Positions 6,294 through 14,847 of a stretch of DNA of 36,645 nt are shown one piece after another. Source of the stretch: an uncultured Clostridia bacterium. Lineage in GTDB: Bacteria > Bacillota > Clostridia > Christensenellales > CAG-138. The DNA lies in assembly GCA_937900325.1 (NCBI GenBank), contig CALCEX010000016.1, positions 1-36,645 of the forward strand. Direction: 5' to 3'. The translations under genes and the position numbers were made by a program. Under the pieces are notes generated by a model. It had not been told where the DNA came from and made no database searches. It saw only the letters and a list, made by a program, of their open reading frames with translations. Positions within the stretch are counted from its first letter, which is position 1, and every line of letters begins with the position of its first letter.

Positions 6294-8075
6294 ATGGGCA
6301 GGGTAAACGGAAATATTCAGGGCATAAGGGACACGGTGCTGGAGAGGATCGAGCTGCTCTACGATATGCGCCAGGGGCAGGATGAGTTCGTCTCCCGGGA
6401 AATGGTAGAGGAGCTGAGCCGGCTTACTGGTATTCTGGGCCGTGAGATATCCGTATATATAGGCCGCGATGGCCGCGTTGCCGATGTATCCGTGGGCGAC
6501 AGCGCCAAGGTCTCCATGCCCAATATACGCCTCGTGCGCAATGAGGACAGGCTGTGCGGCGTGCGCTGCATACATACCCACCCGAATGGCGACGGGAGGC
6601 TTTCCGGCGTGGATCTTGGTACGCTGCGCAGCATGCGCCTTGACAGCATGGCGGCCATAGGCGTCAGGGAGGACGGCGAGGCCGCAGCGGTATACGCCGC
6701 GTACCTTGGAGATGCGGACGAGGCGGGGGAGCGGGGCGTGCTGATATACGGCCCCATGCGCCCATACAAGCTGCCTCAGCGGCTGCTGATGAAGGAAATA
6801 TACCTTGCAGACGACAGGCTGAAGTCAACGACCGTCGAGGCGGAGGGCTCCCGGCCCGAGAGGGCGATACTTGTAGGGCTGGAAAACAGCGAGCCCTACG
6901 ATACCCTTGCGGAGCTTGGCGAGCTTGCAAAGACGGCGGGGGCCAACGTGGTGGGCCGGTTCACCCAGAAGAAAGCCGGCGCGGACAACGCCACATACAT
7001 AGGCAGCGGCAAGGCGGAAGAGCTTTCCTTAAAGGGCAGCGAGCTTGAGGCGGATCTTTTTATATTCGACGATGAGCTTACGGCAGTGCAGAGCCGCAAC
7101 CTCGAGGATATACTGGGCGCCCGGGTCATAGACCGCACCGCGCTCATACTGGACATATTTGCACAGCGGGCCACCACGCGGGAGGGCAAGCTTCAGGTGG
7201 AGCTTGCGCAGCAGAAATACCGGCTGCCGCGGCTGATGGGTCAGGGCGCCGCGCTTTCCCGGCTGGGCGGCGGCATAGGCACGCGGGGTCCGGGCGAAAA
7301 GAAGCTTGAGATAGACCGGCGGCGGATAAAGCGGCGGATATTCGAGCTCAGCGAGGAGCTTAGCGAGATAGAAAAGCAGCGGAGCCTCAGGCGCGCCCGC
7401 CGCGAGAAGAATTCCACACCTGTCGTGGCGCTGGTGGGCTACACAAACGCCGGCAAGTCCACGCTGCTTAACGCCCTGACCGGCGCATCGGTGCTGGCGG
7501 AGAATATGCTGTTCGCTACGCTTGATCCGGTGGTGCGGCAGACGGAGCTGCCAAACGGCACGGAGGTGCTGCTGTCGGATACCGTGGGCTTCATAAATAA
7601 GCTGCCTCATGACCTTGTGGAGGCTTTCCGCTCCACACTTGAGGAGGCGGCAAATGCAGACCTCATACTGCACGTGGTGGACAGGTCTTCACCGTATTAC
7701 GAAAGCCAGATGGCGGTAGTGGAGGACGTGCTTTCAAAGCTTGGCGCGCTGGATATACCGAGGATAAACGTATACAACAAGTGCGACCTTACCGCGGAGC
7801 GGACGCCCAACGACGGCGTGTTCATAAGCGCGGCGAAGGGTACGGGCATTGATGAGCTGCTGGAGCAGATAGAGAGCAGGATAAACAGCGGAAGGCTGGA
7901 GGTAGACATAGTAGTGCCTTATGACAGATACGAGGCCATGAACGTAATACGCGCCGAGGGCCGCATATTGGCGGAGGAGCATCAGGGGGATGGCGCACAC
8001 CTTAAGATTCGGATAAACGAAACCGCGCTGTGGAAGCTTAAAAGGATGCTGGGGGAAGGATATGGGCAAAACTAA
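6294..8075 (+). CDS. hflX: HflX GTPase with N-terminal JAMM/MPN-like domain
   Basis: Residues about 185-593 are a complete HflX: the N-terminal HflX domain, the glycine-rich GGGIGTRGPGEKKLE segment, a helical region, and the G domain with GYTNAGKST (G1), DTVGF (G3), NKCD (G4) and SAA (G5). HflX binds the 50S subunit and splits stalled or stress-inactivated ribosomes. The first 180 residues are an extension absent from the E. coli protein; they contain Glu51 and H94-T-H96-PNGDGRL-S104-GV-D107, which fits the JAMM metalloprotease pattern HxHx7Sx2D exactly. Clostridial HflX proteins often carry this extension, but I know of no role for it. The ribosome site is TTGGAG. The 3' end overlaps tmk by 14 bases. 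Confidence 0.95.
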   Translation: MGRVNGNIQGIRDTVLERIELLYDMRQGQDEFVSREMVEELSRLTGILGREISVYIGRDGRVADVSVGDSAKVSMPNIRLVRNEDRLCGVRCIHTHPNGDGRLSGVDLGTLRSMRLDSMAAIGVREDGEAAAVYAAYLGDADEAGERGVLIYGPMRPYKLPQRLLMKEIYLADDRLKSTTVEAEGSRPERAILVGLENSEPYDTLAELGELAKTAGANVVGRFTQKKAGADNATYIGSGKAEELSLKGSELEADLFIFDDELTAVQSRNLEDILGARVIDRTALILDIFAQRATTREGKLQVELAQQKYRLPRLMGQGAALSRLGGGIGTRGPGEKKLEIDRRRIKRRIFELSEELSEIEKQRSLRRARREKNSTPVVALVGYTNAGKSTLLNALTGASVLAENMLFATLDPVVRQTELPNGTEVLLSDTVGFINKLPHDLVEAFRSTLEEAANADLILHVVDRSSPYYESQMAVVEDVLSKLGALDIPRINVYNKCDLTAERTPNDGVFISAAKGTGIDELLEQIESRINSGRLEVDIVVPYDRYEAMNVIRAEGRILAEEHQGDGAHLKIRINETALWKLKRMLGEGYGQN

Positions 8076-8736
8076 GGTAATAGCCATAGAGGGAATAGAC
8101 GGAAGCGGAAAAAGCGTACAGTTCAATAAGCTTGCGGCGGCGCTTGAGGATATGGGCTATTCCGTGGAAAAACGGGAATATCCCAACTACAAAAGCTACT
8201 TCGGTTCTCAGGTGGGCAGCTATCTTTCCGGCGCCGAGGGCGTAAAGGCGGACGCCGTGGACGGCAAGAGCATGGCGTTGTGGTTTGCGCTCGACCGCTG
8301 GGAGGATATGAAGAGCCACATTGACGGCGGCGACTATATGATTATTAACCGCTATGTGCTCAGCAACGCGGTATACCAGAGCATACGCGACATAGATCTC
8401 GGGCAGCCGGATATAATAGACTGGGTGTTCGATCTGGAATACGGCCATTTCTGCCTGCCAAAGGCCGATATATACCTTTTCTATGACGTGGCGCTGGCGC
8501 AGGCGGGCGAAAACGTGACGAAAAAGGGCTTCAGGGATTACATGGGCGGCGAGAAGAAGGATGTATACGAGGAATCCTGCGGGATACAGCAGCGGGCCAG
8601 GGCCAAGTACCTTGAAACGGCGCAAAGACGCGGCGACGTCGCCGTGATACAGTGCATGGGTGATAAGGGAATGCGCTCCGTAGAGGACATAGCGGCGGAG
8701 ACCATGCGGGTGCTGCGGGAGCGAAATATGATCTAA
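8062..8736 (+). CDS. tmk: Thymidylate (dTMP) kinase
   Basis: A 224-residue P-loop kinase with IEGIDGSGKSVQFNKL (Walker A, residues about 8-23), the substrate-side NRYVLSNAVYQ segment in place of the more common DRYxxSxxAYQ, and the KADIYLFYDV strand. It phosphorylates dTMP to dTDP for DNA synthesis. The segment YMGGEKKDVYEESCGIQQRA is the region that normally holds the lid and the nucleoside-binding glutamates. The family is certain; the Asn for Asp change means the exact nucleotide preference is inferred. It starts inside hflX with a GGGGGAAGG ribosome site, so it is translationally coupled. Its stop overlaps by 4 bases the end of the convergent gene on the minus strand. Confidence 0.88.
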   Translation: MGKTKVIAIEGIDGSGKSVQFNKLAAALEDMGYSVEKREYPNYKSYFGSQVGSYLSGAEGVKADAVDGKSMALWFALDRWEDMKSHIDGGDYMIINRYVLSNAVYQSIRDIDLGQPDIIDWVFDLEYGHFCLPKADIYLFYDVALAQAGENVTKKGFRDYMGGEKKDVYEESCGIQQRARAKYLETAQRRGDVAVIQCMGDKGMRSVEDIAAETMRVLRERNMI

Positions 8737-9356
8737 TTGGCGGATATACCGCCATTTTTTATTGCGTCAAACAGCGCCCGCCACAGCGCAGCGTCAACGG
8801 CCTCCATCTGCGGCAGGCGGCGCTTCAGCCGGAAGGCCGAGAGGGCGGAGAGGGTATCGCCGGATAGCCCGCCGCTCATCAGGCAGGGGAAACCCAGCAT
8901 ATTCAACCCCTGCTGGAGCACGAATACATGAACCCCCATATTTCCCGGGAAAAGTACAGGATACCCCACGGCAAGCGACGAGCGGCCGAGGCTGACCTCG
9001 CCCCGTATCCACAGGGGCGATCGGTACTGGGCTTCTACATATGAAAACAGCTTGTGATTTATACAGTACCGGCGTATCTCGTTTTGCACGCCGCAGATGT
9101 TTTTGCAGGGGCAGAGCAGGGCAAAGTCCCCGGAAAGCCCGGCGAGGCAGGGCGCAAAGGGGGCGAAGGGCTCGCTAAGCGTATGAAATGAGCTTTTTAT
9201 GGCCATGTCGTAACGACTGCACAGGCAGCGGCAGGCATATAAGAAGCGGCTGTCCGTCCATAGCATTCCGCCGCAGCTTTTGCAGCGGCCCATGAGGGCC
9301 GGATCGGCCGTCGTGAACCTGCCTCCGTATTCATCATAAACAAAAAGCGTCGCCAT
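8733..9356 (-). CDS. Cys-rich protein with C-terminal peptidoglycan-binding domain
   Basis: A 207-residue protein. Residues about 137-200 match the peptidoglycan-binding domain (PF01471 type): MGVHVFVLQQGLNMLGFPC, a GLSGDTLSALSAF helix, and a final AVDAALWRALF. The first 100 residues contain ten cysteines, in CxxC (25, 28), CxCxC (42, 44, 46) and CPCKNIC (82-88) arrangements, suggesting one or two zinc ribbons. There is no signal peptide or membrane segment, so it is probably cytoplasmic, which is odd for a wall-binding fold. The ATG lies inside the terminator hairpin of the upstream LCP gene and lacks a clear ribosome site. The composition reads as a real protein, but the start could be wrong. 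Confidence 0.65.
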   Translation of the reverse strand: MATLFVYDEYGGRFTTADPALMGRCKSCGGMLWTDSRFLYACRCLCSRYDMAIKSSFHTLSEPFAPFAPCLAGLSGDFALLCPCKNICGVQNEIRRYCINHKLFSYVEAQYRSPLWIRGEVSLGRSSLAVGYPVLFPGNMGVHVFVLQQGLNMLGFPCLMSGGLSGDTLSALSAFRLKRRLPQMEAVDAALWRALFDAIKNGGISAN

Positions 9357-9380
9357 GCTTTATCATATGGCGTCGCTTTT
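9341..9380 (-). terminator. Terminator of the LCP gene, overlapping the next start codon
   Basis: Arms 9367-9380 and 9343-9356 match at 13 of 14 around a 10-base loop; on the minus strand the stem is followed by TTTTTGTTT. The ATG of the downstream gene (9356-9354) forms part of the 3' arm. Confidence 0.75.
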
Positions 9381-9403
9381 GCTTTTGTTAAAGGGCCGTT
9401 ATT

Positions 9404-10720
9404 TTAGCCTGCGAGCTCGATCTGGGGCTGGGCGCCGGGGTCGATGTAGGCGGCATCCGGATCGTAATAGGCGGGGTCCATCGTAGGCTCTGCGTATACG
9501 GGCGAGTTGTCGCTGTAATAATAGTAGTTGCCGTCGGCTCCCTGGTACATGGTGGGCGTGCGGGGAGGCAGCGATTCTCCGGGAGAAAGCACCTTCACGG
9601 TATCGGCCTCCTGGTTGGAATCAAATATGAATGCGTGCAGCGCCATGGCGTTGGCGGGAATATCCGCCAGCACTACCGACTTACGCTCGTATTTAGCGGT
9701 TTTGTATGTTTCGTCCGCAGGTATCCTGCAATAGAGCAGGCCGCCCGCGCCCATGCCGAGAGCCTTTGTAGCGCAGGAGATTATGCGGTCGTTGGTCATG
9801 TTGGTCTCCACCATGGGCAGTATCTTCTCCAGCATTTTGTATTGCCTGGATACATCCGCCTTCATGAACTGGGCGTATATCTGGTTGAGAAGCTTGAACT
9901 GCCGCTTGGTACGGTTGAAGTCGCTGTCTATGTGGCGTATCCTGGCATAGCCCAGGGCCTGCTTGCCGGTGAGCTTGACGTTGCCTTCATTGGCGAATAT
10001 GAAACCGTCCCATGTATCCGCTATGCCGCGCTGCTTGTTGAGGCCGGCTATGCAGTCGTTGGCCTCGCTTATTTCCTCTGCGCTCATGCGGACCGTAACG
10101 CCGCCCAGCGCATCTACTATCTCCTCGAACATATTGAAGTCCACCAGCACATATTCGCTGAGGTTGAGATAAAAGTTGCTGTTGAGGGTTTCAAAGAGCA
10201 GGTCAAGGCCGCCCTTTACCGCGGCGGAGTTGAGCTTGCCGTAGCCATGGCCGGGTATGTTGACCAGCATATCGCGCATTATCGTGGTGAGCTTGAGCCT
10301 GTTGTTCACCGTGTCTATGGTGGCTATAAGCATGGCGTCCGTGTTGGAGTTGCCGCTTGTGCCGCGCCGGTCAACGCCTATGAGCAGCACGTTTATGTAG
10401 CGCTCGTCCGCCGCGTCGGCCTTCAGCTTTTCCAATGCCGCGTCGTCCAGCCACGTCTGGTCGTATAATTCGCTCATGGGTATGGGGGTGGGGACCGGGG
10501 TGGCTGAGGGCTCCGGCGTAGCGTTAGGGGTAGCTGCGGGAGCCGGGGTGATCAGAAGATCCCCTTCGTTCTCCGCGAACACGGTATCCGTGCCGGGGCG
10601 GGATATGCTGTTGAGCAGCTTTGCGGCAAGTATCCCTATGGCGGCGGCTGCGGCCACTATGACGCACAGAAGTATGATTATGATTTTGCGGCCTTTGCCG
10701 TTATTTTTATTTTGCTCCAT
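9404..10720 (-). CDS. LytR-CpsA-Psr (LCP) family wall-polymer ligase
   Basis: The 438-residue product has a short basic cytoplasmic N-terminus, one membrane segment (about 12-36), a TPAPAATPNATPEPS-type linker (about 57-82), and an LCP catalytic domain (about 105-300). Family marks are INVLLIGVDRRG, SNTDAMLIATID, TTIMRDMLVNIPG, and the arginine-rich LGYARIRHIDSDFNRTKRQ. LCP enzymes transfer undecaprenyl-linked glycopolymers onto peptidoglycan outside the membrane. The C-terminal 100 residues hold an extra domain ending in a Tyr-, Pro- and Asp-rich tail. It is monocistronic: its own promoter is at 10788-10760 and a terminator follows the stop. Confidence 0.93.
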   Translation of the reverse strand: MEQNKNNGKGRKIIIILLCVIVAAAAAIGILAAKLLNSISRPGTDTVFAENEGDLLITPAPAATPNATPEPSATPVPTPIPMSELYDQTWLDDAALEKLKADAADERYINVLLIGVDRRGTSGNSNTDAMLIATIDTVNNRLKLTTIMRDMLVNIPGHGYGKLNSAAVKGGLDLLFETLNSNFYLNLSEYVLVDFNMFEEIVDALGGVTVRMSAEEISEANDCIAGLNKQRGIADTWDGFIFANEGNVKLTGKQALGYARIRHIDSDFNRTKRQFKLLNQIYAQFMKADVSRQYKMLEKILPMVETNMTNDRIISCATKALGMGAGGLLYCRIPADETYKTAKYERKSVVLADIPANAMALHAFIFDSNQEADTVKVLSPGESLPPRTPTMYQGADGNYYYYSDNSPVYAEPTMDPAYYDPDAAYIDPGAQPQIELAG

Positions 10721-10759
10721 TTTTTCGGACTCTTCCTTTTGTATAATACTGTCCGGGAC

Positions 10760-10788
10760 ATTATAACCTATAAGGCGGAATATATCAA
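10760..10788 (-). promoter_or_regulatory. Promoter of the LCP gene
   Basis: Minus strand TTGATA (10788-10783), 17-base spacer, TATAAT (10765-10760), about 40 bases before the ATG. Confidence 0.78.
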
Positions 10789-10821
10789 TTTTTGCGGGCT
10801 GAATTTACAATGCGGTAACTA

Positions 10822-10850
10822 TTGCCATGTTGAAGGCCCTGGGGTATATT
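10822..10850 (+). promoter_or_regulatory. Promoter of the methyltransferase-to-rlmL-like operon
   Basis: TTGCCA (10822-10827), 17-base spacer, TATATT (10845-10850). It is back-to-back with the LCP promoter. Confidence 0.6.
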
Positions 10851-10883
10851 ATAGTATGAGTTATTATGCGGCAAGGGAGCGGT

Positions 10884-11618
10884 ATGCTGATGTACGGTGA
10901 TTTCGCGGGCATGTACGACCCGCTCATGAAGGACGTGGATTATGATTCCTGGGCGAAGTATCTGCTCGGTTTTTTGGGCGGCGAAAAACTGCGCGTGACG
11001 GACTGCGCCTGCGGCACGGGAGAGATAACGCTGCGTCTTGCAAGGGCGGGGCATATGATGACCGGCGTGGACATATCCGATAAGATGCTGAGGATAGCCT
11101 CCGAAAAGGCGCGGAGGGCTGCGCTGAATATACCCTTCGTGGAGCAGGATATGCGCAATCTTGCGCTGCACCGGCCCCAGGACGCCATAGTATGCGCCTG
11201 CGACGGGGTGAACTATCTCGATTCGTCAAAGGCCGCCGAGGAGTTCTTCGAGGCCGCAAACGCCGCGCTGAAGGCAGGCGGGCTGCTGCTTTTTGATATT
11301 TCGTCCCGGTACAAGCTGGAAAACATACTTGGCTGCAACACCTTTGCGGAGGATGAGCAGGCCGGCGCGTATATCTGGAAGAACAACTACGATCCGCAAA
11401 GCCGCCTCATAGAGATGGAGCTGACCTTCTTTGAGCGGCAGGGCGGGCTTTACCGCCGCTTTACGGAGCGTCACATACAGCGGGCGCATGATACCGGCGA
11501 GCTGCTAAAGGCGCTGCGCAGGGCGGGCTTTGACGCGGAAGCGTATGATTTTGAAACAACTGATCCCGTAAAGCCGGACAGCGAACGGGTGCAGTTTTGG
11601 GGAAGGAAGAGGCTATGA
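10884..11618 (+). CDS. Class I SAM-dependent methyltransferase
   Basis: A 244-residue enzyme of the Rossmann-fold methyltransferase class. Motif I is VTDCACGTGEITLRLARAG (about residues 39-57), followed by MTGVDISDKML (motif II) and the FVEQDMRNL acidic loop. The C-terminal half (YIWKNNYDPQSRLIEMELTF) resembles the YodH/CmoA-like small methyltransferases of Firmicutes, whose substrates are mostly unknown. The start at 10884 or the next in-frame ATG at 10890 follows AAGGGAG; the upstream ATG at 10866 lacks a site. Its stop overlaps the next start (ATGA), opening a five-gene operon. Confidence 0.85.
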   Translation: MLMYGDFAGMYDPLMKDVDYDSWAKYLLGFLGGEKLRVTDCACGTGEITLRLARAGHMMTGVDISDKMLRIASEKARRAALNIPFVEQDMRNLALHRPQDAIVCACDGVNYLDSSKAAEEFFEAANAALKAGGLLLFDISSRYKLENILGCNTFAEDEQAGAYIWKNNYDPQSRLIEMELTFFERQGGLYRRFTERHIQRAHDTGELLKALRRAGFDAEAYDFETTDPVKPDSERVQFWGRKRL

Positions 11619-12220
11619 AGCCCCTTGAGCTTTACAAGGACGGCGAAAAGGTGGTCTGCGCCTTTACGCTGTATATAGATCCGGGAGCGGAGGAACCGGA
11701 TGAGATGCGGCGGCTGATTCTGGACGGCCTCGGGCGCATAGCGGGCCGGTACGATACCGGCCAGGGACCTGTGGAGGTCGAGGTGCGGGTGGATATATCA
11801 GATAAATTCCGCTTCGGCGCGGTGAATGTGCGCATCATTGACGAGACGCCCGTCATACGCAAGCGGTACAGCCCGCGGATAAACGTGAGCCGGGCGTATT
11901 ACGGCGCGCGCCGCAGGGGGTTGCTGAAGCTGGGACGGTTCATTTTGCGAAAGCCGGACGTTTACATAAACCTTTCGGGCAGGGATATGCAGGATCAGAG
12001 GCAGCGCGGGGTGATATGCTCCGTGATACAGCATGAGTTCGGCCATGTGCTGGGCTTTAAGGATAAGTACCGGATGAAGAGCTTCAGAAAAAAGAACGAG
12101 GATGTTGACGACAGGGATATAATGTACCGTGTGGGTGACGCACAGAAGTTCATGGAATATCATATAAGAAGATTGAAGAGCTGCGCGGATAAGGGCAGGA
12201 TACCCTTCAGAAACGTGTAG
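11615..12220 (+). CDS. Metzincin-like zinc metalloprotease domain protein
   Basis: A 201-residue protein with HEFGHVLGFKD at 140-150, fitting the extended zinc motif HExxHxxGxxD of metzincins, and a DIMY segment about 20 residues later that could be the Met-turn (Met170). The N-terminal half is a mixed alpha/beta domain (VEVEVRVDISDKFRFGAVNV). There is no signal peptide, so it would act in the cytoplasm, unusual for metzincins. I do not recognise a named family. The ATG overlaps the upstream stop by 4 bases with GGAAGAGG as ribosome site; an earlier in-frame ATG at 11597 is less likely. Hsp33 follows, so a link to protein quality control is possible but only inferred from position. Confidence 0.7.
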   Translation: MKPLELYKDGEKVVCAFTLYIDPGAEEPDEMRRLILDGLGRIAGRYDTGQGPVEVEVRVDISDKFRFGAVNVRIIDETPVIRKRYSPRINVSRAYYGARRRGLLKLGRFILRKPDVYINLSGRDMQDQRQRGVICSVIQHEFGHVLGFKDKYRMKSFRKKNEDVDDRDIMYRVGDAQKFMEYHIRRLKSCADKGRIPFRNV

Positions 12221-12245
12221 CGGCGATATACGGAGGATAACAATA

Positions 12246-13136
12246 ATGGATAAAATAGTAAGAGGCCTTATGGCAAACGATACGGTAAAGCTCATGGCTA
12301 TCACCGGCAAGGAAATATGCGAGACTGCCCGCGAGCTTCACGGCCTGTCGCGGGTATGCACGGCGGCGCTGGGGCGTTCCCTTCTCATAACAGATATGAT
12401 GGGGGCGCAGCTCAAGGGCGAAAACGACAGGCTCACTACCATAATCAAGGGCGGGGGCCCGGCCGGCAACATAGTCTGCACTGCGGATAACAGGGGCCGC
12501 GTAAAGGGCTACATAGAAAACCCGAAGCTGGAGCTGCCGCTCAACGACAGCGGCAAGCTGGATGTCTCCATGGCGGTAGGCTGGTTCGGAGAGCTTACGG
12601 TAGTGCGGGATCTCGGGCTGAAGGAGCCCTATGTGGGCAAGAGCAACATGGTATCCGGCGAAATAGCGGAGGACTTCGCACAGTATTTCACAGTGAGCGA
12701 GCAGCAGCCCTCCATGGTATACCTGGGAGTCCGGGTAGACCCGCACGACGGCAGGGTCAGAGCCGGAGGCGGCCTGATAGTGCAGCCTATGCCCTTCTGT
12801 CCTGATGACGTGATAGACGAAATACAGGGCAGGGTACCCATGGTGAAGATGCTGGCGGGCATGCTGGACGACGGCATGGAGCTGGAGGCTTCGCTGAAGA
12901 AGATATTTGACGGAATGGATATCAGCTTCACCGAGACCATGGAGACGGAGTTCAGATGCGACTGCACGCGGGAGCGGCTGGAGAGAGTCCTTATATCTCT
13001 GGGCCGGGACGAATTAAGCGACATGATAGAGAAGGAGCACGGCGCGGAGCTGACCTGCCACTTCTGCGATAAAAAGTACAGCTTCAGCGAAGCTGAGCTC
13101 AGGGGTCTCCTGGAGGAGGCCGGAAAGGCGCAATAA
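12246..13136 (+). CDS. hslO: Hsp33 redox-activated chaperone
   Basis: A 296-residue protein matching Hsp33 over its full length: N-terminal domain with IVRGLMANDTVKLMAI and the GGGPAGNIVCTAD, VKGYIENP and GGGLIVQPMP segments, then the C-terminal zinc switch CDC followed by CHFC after about 27 residues. Under oxidative stress the four cysteines lose zinc and form disulfides, turning the protein into a holdase for unfolding proteins in the cytoplasm. The ribosome site CGGAGG lies 10 bases before the ATG. It sits between the metzincin-like gene and the TPR gene in the same operon. Confidence 0.97.
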   Translation: MDKIVRGLMANDTVKLMAITGKEICETARELHGLSRVCTAALGRSLLITDMMGAQLKGENDRLTTIIKGGGPAGNIVCTADNRGRVKGYIENPKLELPLNDSGKLDVSMAVGWFGELTVVRDLGLKEPYVGKSNMVSGEIAEDFAQYFTVSEQQPSMVYLGVRVDPHDGRVRAGGGLIVQPMPFCPDDVIDEIQGRVPMVKMLAGMLDDGMELEASLKKIFDGMDISFTETMETEFRCDCTRERLERVLISLGRDELSDMIEKEHGAELTCHFCDKKYSFSEAELRGLLEEAGKAQ

Positions 13137-13140
13137 TCAG

Positions 13141-14847
13141 ATGGCGGAAAAATTCAGGACCGAAAAAGGCGGTAAGGTGCTTCAGTTCGCTCAGGACGGA
13201 GAATTTTACTACCGCAGCGGCTCGTCAAAGCTTGAAAAGAACGACCTTACCGGGGCCATAGCGAGCTATCGCATGGCTCTGAAGCTGGATCCGCAAAATT
13301 ATGACGCGGTGCTGGGCATAGCGGAGATACTTACCGCCATGGGGCGCACTGAGGAATCCAACCGGCTGCTTATGGTGAAGTTCCGGGGGGATGAGAGGCC
13401 GGCGGAGGCTTATTTCGGCATGGGCTGCAACTTTTTCGCCCAGAGGGAATACGATCAGGCGCGCATGAGCTTTGATAAATACCTTGATGAGGAGCAGGAG
13501 GGCGAATTCGCCTGCACCGCATACGATATGGCCGAGGCAATAGACGACGGCACCGCAAAGGCCTATCAGGACGGCCCTTCCGCCGCGCCCGGGTATATGG
13601 AGGCGGAGCAGGCAAGGCGGCTCATGGATAAGGAGGATTTTAAAGGGGCGATAGAGCTGCTGGAAAAAACCGTGGCAGAGCATCCTGAGCTTTTATATGC
13701 CCGCAACAGCCTTGCGTTGTGCTATTATTGCGTACACGATTACGACAAGGCAACGGAGCAGGTGGGCGCGGTGCTGAAGAAAGACCCGAAGAACATACAG
13801 GCGCACTGCAATCTGGCTATATTCATGAGGGGCGCCAGGGACGACGTCGGGCTGAAGCGGCAGGCCGATTATTTAAAGACTGTTGAAACGGAGGACGCCG
13901 ACGACCTTAACAGGCTCTGCATTACATTCATGGAGCTTCGCGAGTTCGCGGTAGCAATGCCGATAGCCAAAAAGCTATATGGAAAGAAAAGCTTTGATCC
14001 ATCCGTTATACACAGGCTTGGCCTTTGCGCATATTATACCGGCGACTGGACATATGCCCTGAGCTGCTACGACAGGCTCGTAAAGATCGACGGCGAGGAC
14101 AGCATAGCCCGTTTTTACAGGGGAGTATGCAAGGCGGCGATTATGGGCGCGCCTAAAGCCATGAGCCTCATGCTGAACTATCAGGTGCCTGCGGAGGAGG
14201 TCATAGCCAGGATAAAGAAACTCAACGAGTACATACACATTCCAAGGGAAAAGCTGACGGAGATGTGGAGGGAAGGCGGCGACGTGAGGACGATCGCAAA
14301 GTGGGGCCTGACGCTGCCGGATCAGTCTGTAAAGCGGGCTGTACTGAGCTTTATCGCCTCCTTCCGCGATGAGGCGGCGGAGGAGATACTGCGCGACTTT
14401 GCGCTGCGCAAGGAGGAGAGCACGGAGCTGAAGCGGGATACCTTTGCAATGCTCAAGGCCATAAACGCCAAGGAGCCTTACCTGAGCTATATCGACGGGG
14501 AGCTGGTGGAGAGCCGGGTAAGCCTGGTGCCGATGATGCCGAAGGGCATGCCAAGGGCCTACGGCGAGGTAATGGAAAGCTGCGTAGACTATATGCGGGG
14601 AATACGCGATGACAGCTGTATATCCGCAGCGGTGAGGCTTTGGGGCAAATATGTAAACGGCCTTTCGAGTTACCCGCCAATTTCCAAGGGGCAGAGGATG
14701 GCCCTTGCGGCAGCCCTTGAATATGAGGCGTGCCGCAAATGCGGCGTAAAGGTCACAAAGCTTGAGCTTTGCAGCAAGTACGGAATAAGCATGATCCGCT
14801 TCAATAACGCCATGGGCAAGCTGAACAAGGGAGAAAGCAAGGAATGA
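13141..14847 (+). CDS. TPR-repeat protein of unknown function
   Basis: A 568-residue soluble protein with tetratricopeptide repeats, clearest at residues about 20-105 (FYYRSGSSKLEKNDLTGAIA, MALKLDPQNYDAVLGIAEIL), 160-230 (FKGAIELLEKTVAEHPELLY) and 290-330 (YTGDWTYALSCYDRLVKI). The last 200 residues are helical without clear repeats and end with a segment containing CRKCGVKVTKLELCSKYGIS that looks like a small helix-turn-helix (cyclin-like) module. TPR proteins are interaction scaffolds; no partner can be named. It begins 4 bases after hslO ends and overlaps the next gene by ATGA. Confidence 0.85.
   Translation: MAEKFRTEKGGKVLQFAQDGEFYYRSGSSKLEKNDLTGAIASYRMALKLDPQNYDAVLGIAEILTAMGRTEESNRLLMVKFRGDERPAEAYFGMGCNFFAQREYDQARMSFDKYLDEEQEGEFACTAYDMAEAIDDGTAKAYQDGPSAAPGYMEAEQARRLMDKEDFKGAIELLEKTVAEHPELLYARNSLALCYYCVHDYDKATEQVGAVLKKDPKNIQAHCNLAIFMRGARDDVGLKRQADYLKTVETEDADDLNRLCITFMELREFAVAMPIAKKLYGKKSFDPSVIHRLGLCAYYTGDWTYALSCYDRLVKIDGEDSIARFYRGVCKAAIMGAPKAMSLMLNYQVPAEEVIARIKKLNEYIHIPREKLTEMWREGGDVRTIAKWGLTLPDQSVKRAVLSFIASFRDEAAEEILRDFALRKEESTELKRDTFAMLKAINAKEPYLSYIDGELVESRVSLVPMMPKGMPRAYGEVMESCVDYMRGIRDDSCISAAVRLWGKYVNGLSSYPPISKGQRMALAAALEYEACRKCGVKVTKLELCSKYGISMIRFNNAMGKLNKGESKE

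Noticed and set aside
9635..10468. 277-residue open frame on the plus strand
   Set aside because: Antisense to the well-supported LCP gene; no ribosome site or recognisable domain.
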